NCBI RefSeq assembly: GCF_900100265.1
Contig: NZ_LT629696.1
Coordinates: 124,001-188,000 of the forward strand
Length of the DNA: 64,000 bases
Source: Leifsonia sp. 466MF
GTDB taxonomy: Bacteria > Actinomycetota > Actinomycetes > Actinomycetales > Microbacteriaceae
Direction of reading: 5' to 3'
The position numbers and the translations under genes were made by a program. Shown in pieces: positions 33,494 through 42,015 of the stretch (position 1 is the stretch's first letter; every line of letters starts with the position of its first letter). Below the pieces are notes generated by a model, which saw nothing but the letters and a program-made list of their open reading frames with translations, was not told where the DNA came from and ran no database searches.

Positions 33494-34540
33494 TTAGCTG
33501 TGGGCGCGGAGGAAGGCGATCGTTGCATCCAGCGCCGTGTGCGCCTCCGCGAACTTCAGGTGGAACTGGTACTCGTGCGGCAGCGCGGGCTCGTGGTCGG
33601 CGGGCCAGAACAGCTCGGTCACGTCCACACCCTTCGCGCGGAGGGCGGCGGCCATCGGGACGGACTGCGTCCAGGTGAGTCCGTCGCCGTTCCCGCCGGA
33701 GATGTAGGTCGGCGGGAAGGCGGCGGTGACGTGCTGGATGGTCGACATGGTCGATCCGACGTAGGTCTGCGACCAGTCCTTCGTTCCGCTGTACGACCAC
33801 AGGGCGGTCTTGAAGCCCCAGCCGTCGATCCCGGTGAGGCTGGCGAGCGCGTCGAGGTCGTAGACGCCGCAGTTGAGGACGACGGCCGATAGCTGGTCCG
33901 GCTGGAGTGCGGGTGCGATCCCCATCAGGTTCGCGTACTCGGGGCTGGTGGTCAGGACGGCGAGCTGGCTGGCGAGCTGTGACCCGGCGGAGTCGCCGGC
34001 GAGGATGATGCGGCTGGGGTCGATGCCGAGCGTCTCGGCGTGCGCGTCCAGGTACGCGAGCGCGTCGTTGAGCTGGCGCACGGCGGTCGGGTAGGTCGCC
34101 TCGGGTCCGACCGTGTAGTTGAGGCCGACGGTCGTGAACCCCTGGTCGGCCAGGATGCGTAGGTAGGGGTCGACGTCGGAGCTGACGCCCGAGATCCAGG
34201 CGCCGCCGTGGATCCACACGACGGTCGGAAGCGGGTCCGTCGCGCTGTCAGGGCGGAAGATGTCGAACGTCGTGTCGGGCGATCCCGGCGCGTAGCGGAG
34301 CCCGGTCTGTGCCGTCACACCGGTGGTCGGCACGAACGGCTTCATCTCGGCGACCGTCTCGGCGGCGCCCTTCTCGAAGACGCTGCGGATCACCAGGGCG
34401 GACGGCCATGGGGACGACGACGCGAGGCTGGCGAGGATGAGCAGGCACAGCAGCACGATGGCGGTGACGGACACGACGCGGCGGGCGCGCCGCGAGAGCA
34501 GTGGAGGCGTCGGCAGCTCGTCGGCGCGGGCACGGGTCAT
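33494..34540 (-). CDS. Membrane-anchored alpha/beta hydrolase (esterase, HSL-like)
   Basis: The 348-residue protein has an N-terminal transmembrane helix at about 22-42 (VVSVTAIVLLCLLILASLA) and no cleavage motif, so it is a signal anchor with the enzyme outside. The catalytic domain shows the oxyanion motif VVWIHGGAWISG, the nucleophile elbow LAGDSAGSQLA and a C-terminal His in PADHEPALPHEYQF. These are features of the hormone-sensitive-lipase/carboxylesterase group; the substrate is unknown. ATG 34540 lies six bases after TACGGT. It is convergent with the DUF4434 gene. Confidence 0.88.
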   Translation of the reverse strand: MTRARADELPTPPLLSRRARRVVSVTAIVLLCLLILASLASSSPWPSALVIRSVFEKGAAETVAEMKPFVPTTGVTAQTGLRYAPGSPDTTFDIFRPDSATDPLPTVVWIHGGAWISGVSSDVDPYLRILADQGFTTVGLNYTVGPEATYPTAVRQLNDALAYLDAHAETLGIDPSRIILAGDSAGSQLASQLAVLTTSPEYANLMGIAPALQPDQLSAVVLNCGVYDLDALASLTGIDGWGFKTALWSYSGTKDWSQTYVGSTMSTIQHVTAAFPPTYISGGNGDGLTWTQSVPMAAALRAKGVDVTELFWPADHEPALPHEYQFHLKFAEAHTALDATIAFLRAHS

Positions 34541-34546
34541 GCCCTC

Positions 34547-34552
34547 ACCGTA
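34547..34552 (-). promoter_or_regulatory. -10 box of the esterase gene, leaderless
   Basis: TACGGT on the minus strand, GAGGGC, ATG 34540. GAGGGC might also act as a weak ribosome-binding site. Confidence 0.45.
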
Positions 34553-34568
34553 GCGACCCCCACCGCCG

Positions 34569-34622
34569 GCTCCTGAGTTTTTCGGCCTCCGACCGCGTGT
34601 CGGGGGCGAAAAACTCCGGAGC
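34569..34622. terminator. Long two-part hairpin after purL
   Basis: Outer arms at 34569-34584 and 34607-34622 pair over 16 bp with one mismatch (GCTCCTGAGTTTTTCG against its complement). An inner stem (CCTCCGAC with GTCGGGGG) continues after one bulged base. It lies between the purL stop at 34658 and the esterase start, so it should end purL transcription. Confidence 0.65.
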
Positions 34623-34657
34623 GGATGGCTGGGGAGGTGGCGCGGGAGGCGGGGGAG

Positions 34658-36976
34658 TTATGCGACCGTCGGGCCGAAGTGCTCGGGGAGCGTGGAGCGG
34701 TGGACGCCGCGGAGCTCCTCCAGGCCGATCGTGAAGAGGTCCTGCACCTCGAGCACGGGCTGGGCGCCGACCTCGGCGTCCGTCACGCCGATGCGGAGTG
34801 CGGGGATGCCGCGGCCGGCGCACAGGCCGCGGAACTTCACGTCGTCCTCGCGTGGGACGGTGACCAGGACGCGCGCGGTCGACTCCGAGAAGAGCGCGGT
34901 CGCCGCATCCACTCCGTCGCGCTCCTCGATCTCGGTGAGCCAGACGCGGGCGCCGACGCCGAAGCGGATGACGCTCTCGGCGAGGGCTTGTGCCAGGCCG
35001 CCGTCGGCGAGGTCGTGCGCGTACGAGACCAGACCCTCCAGCGAGGCCGCGTGCAGCGCCTCGGCGAGCGAGCGCTCGGCGTCGAGGTCGACCGCCGGCG
35101 GGTGTCCGCCGAGGTGGCCGTGGATGGTGCCGGCCCAGGCCGAGCCGTCCAGCTCCTCGCGGGTGACGCCGAGGAGGTAGATGTTCTCGCCCTCGTCCTG
35201 CCAGCCGCTCGGGATGCGGCGGGCGACGTCGTCGATCACGCCGAGCACTCCGACCACCGGGGTCGGGAAGATCGGGGTGTCACCGGTCTGGTTGTAGAAG
35301 GAGACGTTGCCGCCGGTGACCGGGATCTCGAGCTCCAGGCAGGCGTCCGAGAGTCCTTCGACGGCCTGTGAGAACTGCCACATGACCTCGGGGTTCTCCG
35401 GGCTGCCGAAGTTGAGGCAGTCGGTCACCGCGACCGGCACCGCGCCGGAGGCGGCGACGTTGCGGTACGCCTCGGCCAGCGCCAGCTTGGCGCCCTGCTT
35501 CGGGTCGAGCTGGCAGTAGCGGCCGTTGGCGTCGGTCGCGATGGCGAAGCCGAGGCCCGACTCCTCGTCGACGCGGATCATGCCCGCGTCGTCCGGGAAG
35601 GCGAGCGCGGTGTTGCCGCCGACGAAGTAGTCGTACTGGTCGGTGACCCAGCCCTTGTCGGCGAGGTTGGCGCTGCCGAGGAGGGCGAGCGTCTGCTCGC
35701 GCAGCTCGTCGCCGGTCGTCGGGCGGGCGAGCACAGAGGCCGAGTCGTCTTGCAGGGCGTCGATCCAGGTCGGGTAGGCGACAGGACGCTCGTACACCGG
35801 GCCGTCGACCGCGACGGTGCGCGGGTCGACGTTGACGATCTCCTCGCCGTTCCAGTTGATGACGAGGCGGCCGGTCTCGGTGACCTCGCCCAGCACGCTG
35901 GTCTCGACATCCCACTTGGCGGTGACGGCGAGGAAGGCGTCGAGCAGCTCCGGCTTGACGACGGCCATCATGCGCTCCTGGCTCTCCGACATGAGGATCT
36001 CCTCAGCGGTGAGGCTCGGGTCGCGCAGGAGCACCTTGTCGAGCTCGATGAACATCCCGCCGTCGCCGTTGGAGGCGAGCTCGCTGGTCGCGCAGGAGAT
36101 GCCGGCGGCGCCCAGATCCTGGATGCCCTCGACCAGCTTGTCGCGGAACAGCTCCAGGCAGCACTCGATGAGCACCTTCTCGGCGAACGGGTCGCCGACC
36201 TGCACGGCCGGGCGCTTGGTCGGGCCGCCCGCGGAGAACGTGTCGGACGCGAGGATGCTGGCCCCGCCGATCCCGTCGCCGCCGGTGCGCGCACCGAACA
36301 GCACGACCTTGTTGCCCGCGCCGGACGCGTTCGCCAGGTGCAGGTCCTCGTGGCGGAGCACGCCGACCGAGAGGGCGTTGACCAACGGGTTGCCCTGGTA
36401 CACCGGGTCGAAGTAGGTCTCGCCGCCGATGTTCGGCAGGCCGAGGCAGTTGCCGTAGAAGGAGATGCCGGAGACGACGCCGTGCACGACGCGCGCGGTG
36501 TCCGGGTTGTCGATGGCGCCGAAGCGCAGCTGGTCCATCACGGCGACCGGGCGCGCGCCCATCGAGATGATGTCGCGCACGATGCCGCCGACGCCGGTCG
36601 CGGCGCCCTGGAACGGCTCGATGTAGGAGGGGTGGTTGTGCGACTCCACCTTGAAGGTGACCGCCCAGCCCTCGCCGACATCCACGACGCCGGCGTTCTC
36701 GCCCATGCCGACCATGAGGTTCTTCTTCATCGCCGGGCTGACCTTCTGGCCGAACTGCCGCAGGTAGATCTTCGACGACTTGTAGGAGCAGTGCTCCGAC
36801 CACATCACCGAGTACATCGCCAGCTCGCCGCTGGTGGGGCGGCGGCCGAGGATCTCGCGGATGCGGGCGTACTCGTCCTCCTTGAGCCCGAGCGCCGCGA
36901 ACGGCTGCTCCCGCTCCGGGGTCTCGATCGCGTTCGCGACAGTGTCGACGACGTGGGCGGTGGCGGTGTCGGTCAC
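34658..36976 (-). CDS. purL: Phosphoribosylformylglycinamidine synthase, PurL subunit
   Basis: The 772-residue synthetase subunit of the three-part FGAM synthase (PurSQL) catalyses ATP-dependent amidation of FGAR. Typical pieces are [86 protein letters not shown] (first half) and [15 protein letters not shown] and [17 protein letters not shown] [13 protein letters not shown] (second half). GTG 36976 begins the domain, with GGAG upstream. purQ and purS lie about 14 kb away rather than adjacent. Confidence 0.97.
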   Translation of the reverse strand: MTDTATAHVVDTVANAIETPEREQPFAALGLKEDEYARIREILGRRPTSGELAMYSVMWSEHCSYKSSKIYLRQFGQKVSPAMKKNLMVGMGENAGVVDVGEGWAVTFKVESHNHPSYIEPFQGAATGVGGIVRDIISMGARPVAVMDQLRFGAIDNPDTARVVHGVVSGISFYGNCLGLPNIGGETYFDPVYQGNPLVNALSVGVLRHEDLHLANASGAGNKVVLFGARTGGDGIGGASILASDTFSAGGPTKRPAVQVGDPFAEKVLIECCLELFRDKLVEGIQDLGAAGISCATSELASNGDGGMFIELDKVLLRDPSLTAEEILMSESQERMMAVVKPELLDAFLAVTAKWDVETSVLGEVTETGRLVINWNGEEIVNVDPRTVAVDGPVYERPVAYPTWIDALQDDSASVLARPTTGDELREQTLALLGSANLADKGWVTDQYDYFVGGNTALAFPDDAGMIRVDEESGLGFAIATDANGRYCQLDPKQGAKLALAEAYRNVAASGAVPVAVTDCLNFGSPENPEVMWQFSQAVEGLSDACLELEIPVTGGNVSFYNQTGDTPIFPTPVVGVLGVIDDVARRIPSGWQDEGENIYLLGVTREELDGSAWAGTIHGHLGGHPPAVDLDAERSLAEALHAASLEGLVSYAHDLADGGLAQALAESVIRFGVGARVWLTEIEERDGVDAATALFSESTARVLVTVPREDDVKFRGLCAGRGIPALRIGVTDAEVGAQPVLEVQDLFTIGLEELRGVHRSTLPEHFGPTVA

Positions 36977-37100
36977 GCGGGCACTCCAGGCTGGGCGGGG
37001 CTGGGCGGGGATGTCCTCCAGTCTACCGGGCGTCACATGGACTCCGGCCCGGTGAGCCAGAGGGTCCGTCCGGCCGATACAGCGGCCCGCGCCGCCGCGA

Positions 37101-37703
37101 TCATCCCTGTTGCAATTCGACGGTCACTCCCAGCGGCGCGCAGACGTCCCGTGCTTCCGCAGCAGCGGCCTCCATCGCGTGGACTCCCTCCGGTGTGTTG
37201 TCGTCCAAGTACTCGATAAGGCGCGCCTGAGCGGCTGTCACGGCGTCCGCCATCTCGTTCCATTGCGGGTCAGCGTCACGTGCCGCCGTCGCTTCGGCGA
37301 CCACCGCCGCTCCACGCGCTCGAGCGTTTTCCTTGGTCTCACTTTCGGAAGCGCCATCCACTTGGAACATTCGATTGAGTTCCGTACATGCATTGATCGC
37401 GTGATCGCTGCCGGCGGGATCACGAACCACGGGCGTGGGTGTCGGCGTGGGCGTCGGCGTGGGCGTCGGCGTCACGGTCGGCGTCGGGCTGGGCGCGGCC
37501 GCGGGCGTCAGGTCGATGAGGCCGGTGCCGAGCGCGTAGGCGACCGATCCGCCGGAGATGGTCAGGGCGAGCACCACGAGGATCGCCACGAGTGCGGTGC
37601 GTCTGCGGCCGCCGGCGCGTCCGGGGTGGGCGGCCGCGTTGTCGACCACCAGTTCGCGGATCGCCGCCTTGCGTCGCGGGTCGAAGGTCGGCTCGTCGCT
37701 CAT
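37101..37703 (-). CDS. Single-pass membrane protein, probable anti-sigma partner
   Basis: The 200-residue protein has a cytosolic head of about 45 residues ([20 protein letters not shown]), a helix at about 48-68 ([23 protein letters not shown]), a Thr-Pro linker ([13 protein letters not shown], about 78-98) and an external helical domain with two Cys and many Ala/Glu ([20 protein letters not shown]). It overlaps the ECF sigma gene by ATGA, the usual place for an anti-sigma factor, but the cytosolic part lacks the Hx3Cx2C zinc motif of ZAS-type anti-sigmas. The function is inferred from position only. Confidence 0.65.
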   Translation of the reverse strand: MSDEPTFDPRRKAAIRELVVDNAAAHPGRAGGRRRTALVAILVVLALTISGGSVAYALGTGLIDLTPAAAPSPTPTVTPTPTPTPTPTPTPVVRDPAGSDHAINACTELNRMFQVDGASESETKENARARGAAVVAEATAARDADPQWNEMADAVTAAQARLIEYLDDNTPEGVHAMEAAAAEARDVCAPLGVTVELQQG

Positions 37704-38263
37704 CGCTCGCCTCCGTTCATCAGTTCTGCGAGTCGGGACTTGGCGCGGGACAGGCGCGACTTCACGGTTCCGGGCGCGATCCCCAGCGCCTCTGCCGCCT
37801 CGGCGGTGCTGAGTTCTTCGAGCACGCAGAGGGTCAGGATGTCCTGGTCGCGTCTCGGCAGCGTCGCGAGCGCCGTACGCAACGCGGCTCGGCGCGCATC
37901 CCGGTCGATGCGGTCGTCGACGGCGGCCGCGTGATCGGGCGAGTGCTCCGGGGGTGGCAGCTGTTGCAGGCCGTCCCGGTAGCGGCGTGAGGCGCGAGCG
38001 TAGTTGCGGAAGACGAAGTTCGTCATCACCAGCAGCCAGCCGATGACGGAGCCGTTCACGACCCGCATCGAATCCCGCCGGCGCCACGCCTCGAGGAACA
38101 CGACAGCGGTCACGTCCTCCGCGTCGTGGATGGACGCGGTCAACCGAACGGCCTGACGGAACACGCGGTCGTGATGCAGGTCGAACAGTGCCCCGAACGC
38201 ATCCGGATCACCGGCGTTCACACGTTCGAGCACGTCCGGCTCGTCGATTCGGATACCCCTCAC
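37700..38263 (-). CDS. ECF-type RNA polymerase sigma factor
   Basis: The 187 residues from GTG 38263 have region 2 (FGALFDLHHDRVFRQAVRLTASIHDAEDVTAVVFLEAWRRRDSM) followed by GWLLVMTNFVFRNYARASRRYR. Region 4 at the C terminus (LATLPRRDQDILTLCVLEELSTAEAAEALGIAPGTVKSRLSRAKSRLAEL) carries the -35-recognising helix-turn-helix. The open frame extends 37 codons further, but that part has no sigma homology. No GGAAC/CGTC autoregulatory promoter with correct spacing was found upstream. It overlaps its presumed anti-sigma gene by 4 bases. Confidence 0.85.
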   Translation of the reverse strand: MRGIRIDEPDVLERVNAGDPDAFGALFDLHHDRVFRQAVRLTASIHDAEDVTAVVFLEAWRRRDSMRVVNGSVIGWLLVMTNFVFRNYARASRRYRDGLQQLPPPEHSPDHAAAVDDRIDRDARRAALRTALATLPRRDQDILTLCVLEELSTAEAAEALGIAPGTVKSRLSRAKSRLAELMNGGER

Positions 38264-38420
38264 ATCTATGAAGTGTCCACGACGGAGGTCGCGGTTCCAT
38301 TCCCGGGACGATGAAAGCGTCCAACCCGCGTTCCGGACGAAGATGTGCGCGGCATCGATGCGGCTGCGTCTCACGGCGAGATATCGGGTCGCCCAGAGCC
38401 CGCCTTGGAATATATGACTG

Positions 38421-38460
38421 TCTAAGGCTTTCTAACGGGTTTCGGTTAGAAAGCCTTAGA
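38421..38460. terminator. Perfect 16-bp AT-rich hairpin after the peptide-type ABC operon
   Basis: TCTAAGGCTTTCTAAC pairs perfectly with its complement at 38445-38460 around the 8-base loop GGGTTTCG. It lies between the ATPase stop at 38489 and the sigma-factor start, so it may end the ABC operon; it is also within 160 bases of the sigma gene start. Unusually AT-rich for this genome. Confidence 0.6.
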
Positions 38461-38488
38461 AAGCAGTAGCGACCCCTCCCGAATCCCG

Positions 38489-40111
38489 TCAGCCGACGCG
38501 CGTGAACGGGTCCGGGATCGCCGCCAGCAGCTCCTTCGTGTAGGGATGCGTGGCCCGGTCGATCACCTGAGAGGCCGTTCCCTGCTCCATCACCCGCCCG
38601 CCTTCGAGCACTGTGACGTCGTCGGCGAGTGCGCGTGCGGAGAGCAGGTCGTGCGTGATGTAGAGCATGGCGATGCCGCGTTCGGCCACCAGGTGCTTGA
38701 GGAGTTCGAGGATCTCGGCGCGGATCGACACATCGAGCATCGAGACCGGCTCGTCGGCGATGAGGACGACCGGGTCGGCGGCGAGGGCGCGCGCGATGAC
38801 CACGCGCTGGCGCTGACCGCCGGACAGTTGGTGCGGCAGCTTGTCGACGAACCGCTCGGCCGGGGTCAGACCCACCTGCTCGAGCAGTTCCAGCGTCCGC
38901 GCTCGCACCTCCGACCGGGCGACGCCGCCGTAGTTCCGCAGTGGCCGCGACAGCGTGTAGGCGACCGTGTTGGCGGGGTTGAGGGACGAGAACGGGTCCT
39001 GGAAGACCAGCTGGGCCGTCGCGCGGTACGCACGGAGGCGTGCGCCGTGGAGTTCTCCGACCGAGACCGGCGCGGCCCCCGGTGCGGTGAGGGTGACCGA
39101 ACCGGTGTCCGGTCGCTCCATCCCGAGCAGGAGGCGCGCGATCGTCGACTTGCCCGAACCTGACTGCCCGACGAGCGCCGAGACGCTCCGGCGGCGCAGC
39201 GTCAGCGAGACGTCCTGCAGGGCGGTGACCGTGCGGCGGGTCTTGCCGCGTCCGACGCGGTAGCTCTTGCCCACCCCCTCCATCGTCAGGATGGGCTCCT
39301 CCAGTCGCTCGGATTCCGCCTTGGCGACGCTGCCCGAGCTGACGCGGTACGCGTCGAGCAGCAGTTCGGTATAGGGATGCCGTGCTCCGGCGAGCAGATC
39401 GCGCGGGGTTCCCTGCTCCACCAGCTCGCCGTCGAGCATCACCATGACGCGGTCGCTCAGCTCCAGGACGGTCCCGATGTCGTGGCTGATGAAGAGGACG
39501 GCGAACCCGAGCCTCGACTGCAGTTCGCGCAACCGGTCCAGGATGCGGCGCTGCACCAGCACATCCAACCCGGTCGTCGGCTCGTCGAGCACGACCAGCT
39601 TCGGGTCGAGCGCCAGAGCGAGTGCGAGAGCCACGCGCTGCTTCATGCCGCCGGAGAGCTCGTGCGGGTAGGCGTCCAGCACATCGGCGTCGAGGTCTAC
39701 CATGCGCAGCAGCTCGGCGGCCCGCTCCCGCGATGCCGGCACCCGGTGTGCCGTGAACGTGTCCTTGAACTGCGCGGCGACGGTCAGCACGGGGTTGAGG
39801 GAGTTCATCGACGACTGGAACACGGTCGAGAGCGAGACCCAGCGGATCCCGCGCAGCTGGTCGTCGCTCAGGCCGTCGAGGCGGCGGCCGTCGAAGACGA
39901 TGGATCCGCCCTCCTGGTGGGCCGGCCGGCTGAGCAGCTGAAGCACGGCGTTTCCGAGCGTGGACTTGCCCGAACCGGACTCGCCCACCAGCCCGACGAA
40001 CTCGCCGTCGTCGATGGTGAAGCCGACGTTCTTGACCGCCTGGTGCGCTGCATGGTCGCGCGGACGGTAGACGACGGACAGGTCGGTGACTTCGAGGAGC
40101 GCCATGGTCAT
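38489..40111 (-). CDS. Fused double ATPase of a peptide/oligosaccharide ABC transporter (DppD-DppF type)
   Basis: The 540-residue protein carries two complete ABC domains. The first (about 5-260) has VGESGSGKSTLG, VFQSSMNSLNP, LSGGMKQRVALALA, VVLDEPTTGLD and FISHD. The second (about 275-540) has VGQSGSGKSTIA, VFQDPFSSLNP, LSGGQRQRVVIARA, VLIADEPVSMLD and YITHD. Each ends with the HPYT motif of oligopeptide-type ATPases. Both halves look active. ATG 40111 overlaps the permease gene by ATGA. Confidence 0.92.
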   Translation of the reverse strand: MTMALLEVTDLSVVYRPRDHAAHQAVKNVGFTIDDGEFVGLVGESGSGKSTLGNAVLQLLSRPAHQEGGSIVFDGRRLDGLSDDQLRGIRWVSLSTVFQSSMNSLNPVLTVAAQFKDTFTAHRVPASRERAAELLRMVDLDADVLDAYPHELSGGMKQRVALALALALDPKLVVLDEPTTGLDVLVQRRILDRLRELQSRLGFAVLFISHDIGTVLELSDRVMVMLDGELVEQGTPRDLLAGARHPYTELLLDAYRVSSGSVAKAESERLEEPILTMEGVGKSYRVGRGKTRRTVTALQDVSLTLRRRSVSALVGQSGSGKSTIARLLLGMERPDTGSVTLTAPGAAPVSVGELHGARLRAYRATAQLVFQDPFSSLNPANTVAYTLSRPLRNYGGVARSEVRARTLELLEQVGLTPAERFVDKLPHQLSGGQRQRVVIARALAADPVVLIADEPVSMLDVSIRAEILELLKHLVAERGIAMLYITHDLLSARALADDVTVLEGGRVMEQGTASQVIDRATHPYTKELLAAIPDPFTRVG

Positions 40112-41016
40112 CCCTCCCTCAACTGCGGACTGCTGAGCGTGTCGATGCCGAAATTGATCAGGGTGAAGCTCGTGATGAGCAGAGCGAGGGCGAGACCGGG
40201 CGCTACGAGCCAGGCGAACTGTCCGGTCAGCAGGGCGCCGCCGATGTTGGCCTGGTTGAGCATCCCGCCCCAGCTGACGGTCTGCGGGTCGCCGAGGCCG
40301 AGGAACGAGAGCCCCGCCTCCCCGCCGATCGCGCCGAGGGCGGCGCCCATGAAGCCGACCACGATGAGCGAGGTCATGTTGGGCATGATCTCCCGCACGA
40401 TGACGCGGGGCGTGCTGTCGCCGGCCAGTTTGGCGGCCGCCACATAGTCGCGGGTGCGGAGGGAGATGACCTGCGAGCGCTTGATCCTCGCCCCGTACGC
40501 CCAGCCGGTGATGCTGATGACGAAGATGATCATCCCGATGCCGCGGACCGGCGAGTAGGACGCGAGCGTCACGATGAGCGGGAGCACCGGCACGACCAGG
40601 GCCAGGTTGGTCAGGAACGAGAGGATCTCGTCGACGACGCCCTGGCTGTAGCCCGAGACCAGTCCGATGATCAGCCCGATCACCGTGGAGATCAGTCCGG
40701 CGACGAGTCCGACGAGCAGCGAGGTCCGTGCGCCCCAGATCAGCTGGCTGAACACGTCCTCTCCGCTGTCCGTCGTGCCCAGCCAGTGCTGCGCGCTCGG
40801 TCCTTCGCTCGGGCCGCCGACGGCCGCACGCGGGTCGTAGGGTGCGATCCACGGGGCCAGGATCGCCGTCAGGAGGAACGCGGCGAGCAGGATGAGGCCG
40901 ATCCGGCACTTGGGGTCGCGCCAGAGGAGGACGTACCAGCGCGGTCCTCGCCCGCGCTCCGTCCCGGCGGGTCGGGTGGCCGTCGTTGCGGCCGGGAGGC
41001 TCGTCGCCGCGCTCAT
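40108..41016 (-). CDS. Peptide-type ABC permease, DppC family
   Basis: The 302-residue protein has a cytosolic head, a first helix (IGLILLAAFLLTAILAPWIAPYDP) with the OppC-type SAQHWLGTTDSGEDVFSQLIWGARTSLLVGL after it, five further helices and the EAA region RTRDYVAAAKLAGDSTPRVIVREIMPNM. It overlaps both neighbours by 4 bases. It forms the membrane channel with the DppB-type permease. Confidence 0.93.
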   Translation of the reverse strand: MSAATSLPAATTATRPAGTERGRGPRWYVLLWRDPKCRIGLILLAAFLLTAILAPWIAPYDPRAAVGGPSEGPSAQHWLGTTDSGEDVFSQLIWGARTSLLVGLVAGLISTVIGLIIGLVSGYSQGVVDEILSFLTNLALVVPVLPLIVTLASYSPVRGIGMIIFVISITGWAYGARIKRSQVISLRTRDYVAAAKLAGDSTPRVIVREIMPNMTSLIVVGFMGAALGAIGGEAGLSFLGLGDPQTVSWGGMLNQANIGGALLTGQFAWLVAPGLALALLITSFTLINFGIDTLSSPQLREG

Positions 41017-42005
41017 GCGGTTGCCGCCTTTCGGACTCGGGGGTCGAGGACGCCGTACAGCACGTCCGCCGCGAGGTTCGCGACGAGCACGCCGACGGTC
41101 GTCAGGAGGAAGATCGCCTGCAGCAGCGGGTAGTCGCTGTTGCCGACCGCTTCGAACAGCAGGCGTCCGAGGCCCGGATAGTTGAAGATCGTCTCGACCA
41201 GGATGGTGCCGCCGAGCAGTCCGCCCAGCGCCAGTGCGAAGCCGGTCACCGAGGGCAGGATGGCGATCCGCGCTCCGTAGTTCAGCGCGATCTTGCGCTC
41301 GCCGAGGCCTTTCGCCTTGGCCAGTCGCGAGTAGTCCTCGCCCAGCGTCTGGACCATGTTGTTGCGCATCGCGAGGATCCAGCCGAGCGGGCCGGTGATG
41401 AGCAGCGCGATCATCGGCAGCGCCGCATGGGAGATCGCGTCGCCGATGAACGGCCAGTTCCATCCCGGGACGGTGTCGCCGTAGCCGCCCGACTCCGGGA
41501 AGACCTGCCAGGTGAAGCAGAACAGGAAGATCAGCATCAGGGCGATCCAGAAGAACGGCAGCGTGCCGAGGAACGTCGAGCCGAGCGTGAGGACCGAGTC
41601 GACCCGCGACCCGCGCCGATAGGCGGCCCAGGACCCGAGCAGTGTTCCGACGACGAAGGACACGATGGTCGTCACGCCGACCAGCACGATCGTCCAGGGC
41701 ATGGCCTGGGCGATCACATCCGTCACCTTGTAGGGGAAGTAGGTGAACGAGACGCCGAAGTCGCCGCGGACGATCGCCCCCAGGTAGTCGAGGTACTGCT
41801 GGAACAGGTTCTTGTCGCTCACGCCGAGCATGAGACGCACCGATTGCAGCTGCGCCGGGTCGATGGAGGCGTTCCGGCCGACCAGCTTGCGCACGATGGC
41901 CTCCGCCGGATCCCCCGGCTGGAGCCGGGGGATCAGGAAGTTGAGGGTGATCGCCGCCCACAGGGTGGCGACGAAGAACCCCGCTCTCCGGAGGAAGTAC
42001 CGCAT
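41013..42005 (-). CDS. Peptide-type ABC permease, DppB family
   Basis: The 330-residue protein starts MRYFLRRAGFFVATLWAAITLNFLIPRLQPGDP, the standard DppB opening with its PGDP motif, and has six helices with EAA region LGEDYSRLAKAKGLGERKIALNYGARIAILPSV. A TFLGTLPFFWIALMLIFLF helix and FNYPGLGRLLFEAV near the end are also family features. The gene is in line with the binding-protein gene, 10 bases away. Confidence 0.93.
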   Translation of the reverse strand: MRYFLRRAGFFVATLWAAITLNFLIPRLQPGDPAEAIVRKLVGRNASIDPAQLQSVRLMLGVSDKNLFQQYLDYLGAIVRGDFGVSFTYFPYKVTDVIAQAMPWTIVLVGVTTIVSFVVGTLLGSWAAYRRGSRVDSVLTLGSTFLGTLPFFWIALMLIFLFCFTWQVFPESGGYGDTVPGWNWPFIGDAISHAALPMIALLITGPLGWILAMRNNMVQTLGEDYSRLAKAKGLGERKIALNYGARIAILPSVTGFALALGGLLGGTILVETIFNYPGLGRLLFEAVGNSDYPLLQAIFLLTTVGVLVANLAADVLYGVLDPRVRKAATA

Positions 42006-42015
42006 GGCCGGGCTC

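Noticed and set aside
37425..37500. GGCGTG/GGCGTC repeat run that could suggest a CRISPR or satellite
   Set aside because: It encodes the Thr-Pro linker of the anti-sigma-like protein; units are short and have no spacers.
38489..40909. Apparent 806-residue extended ATPase
   Set aside because: Codons before ATG 40111 are the permease gene in another frame; the real product is 540 residues.
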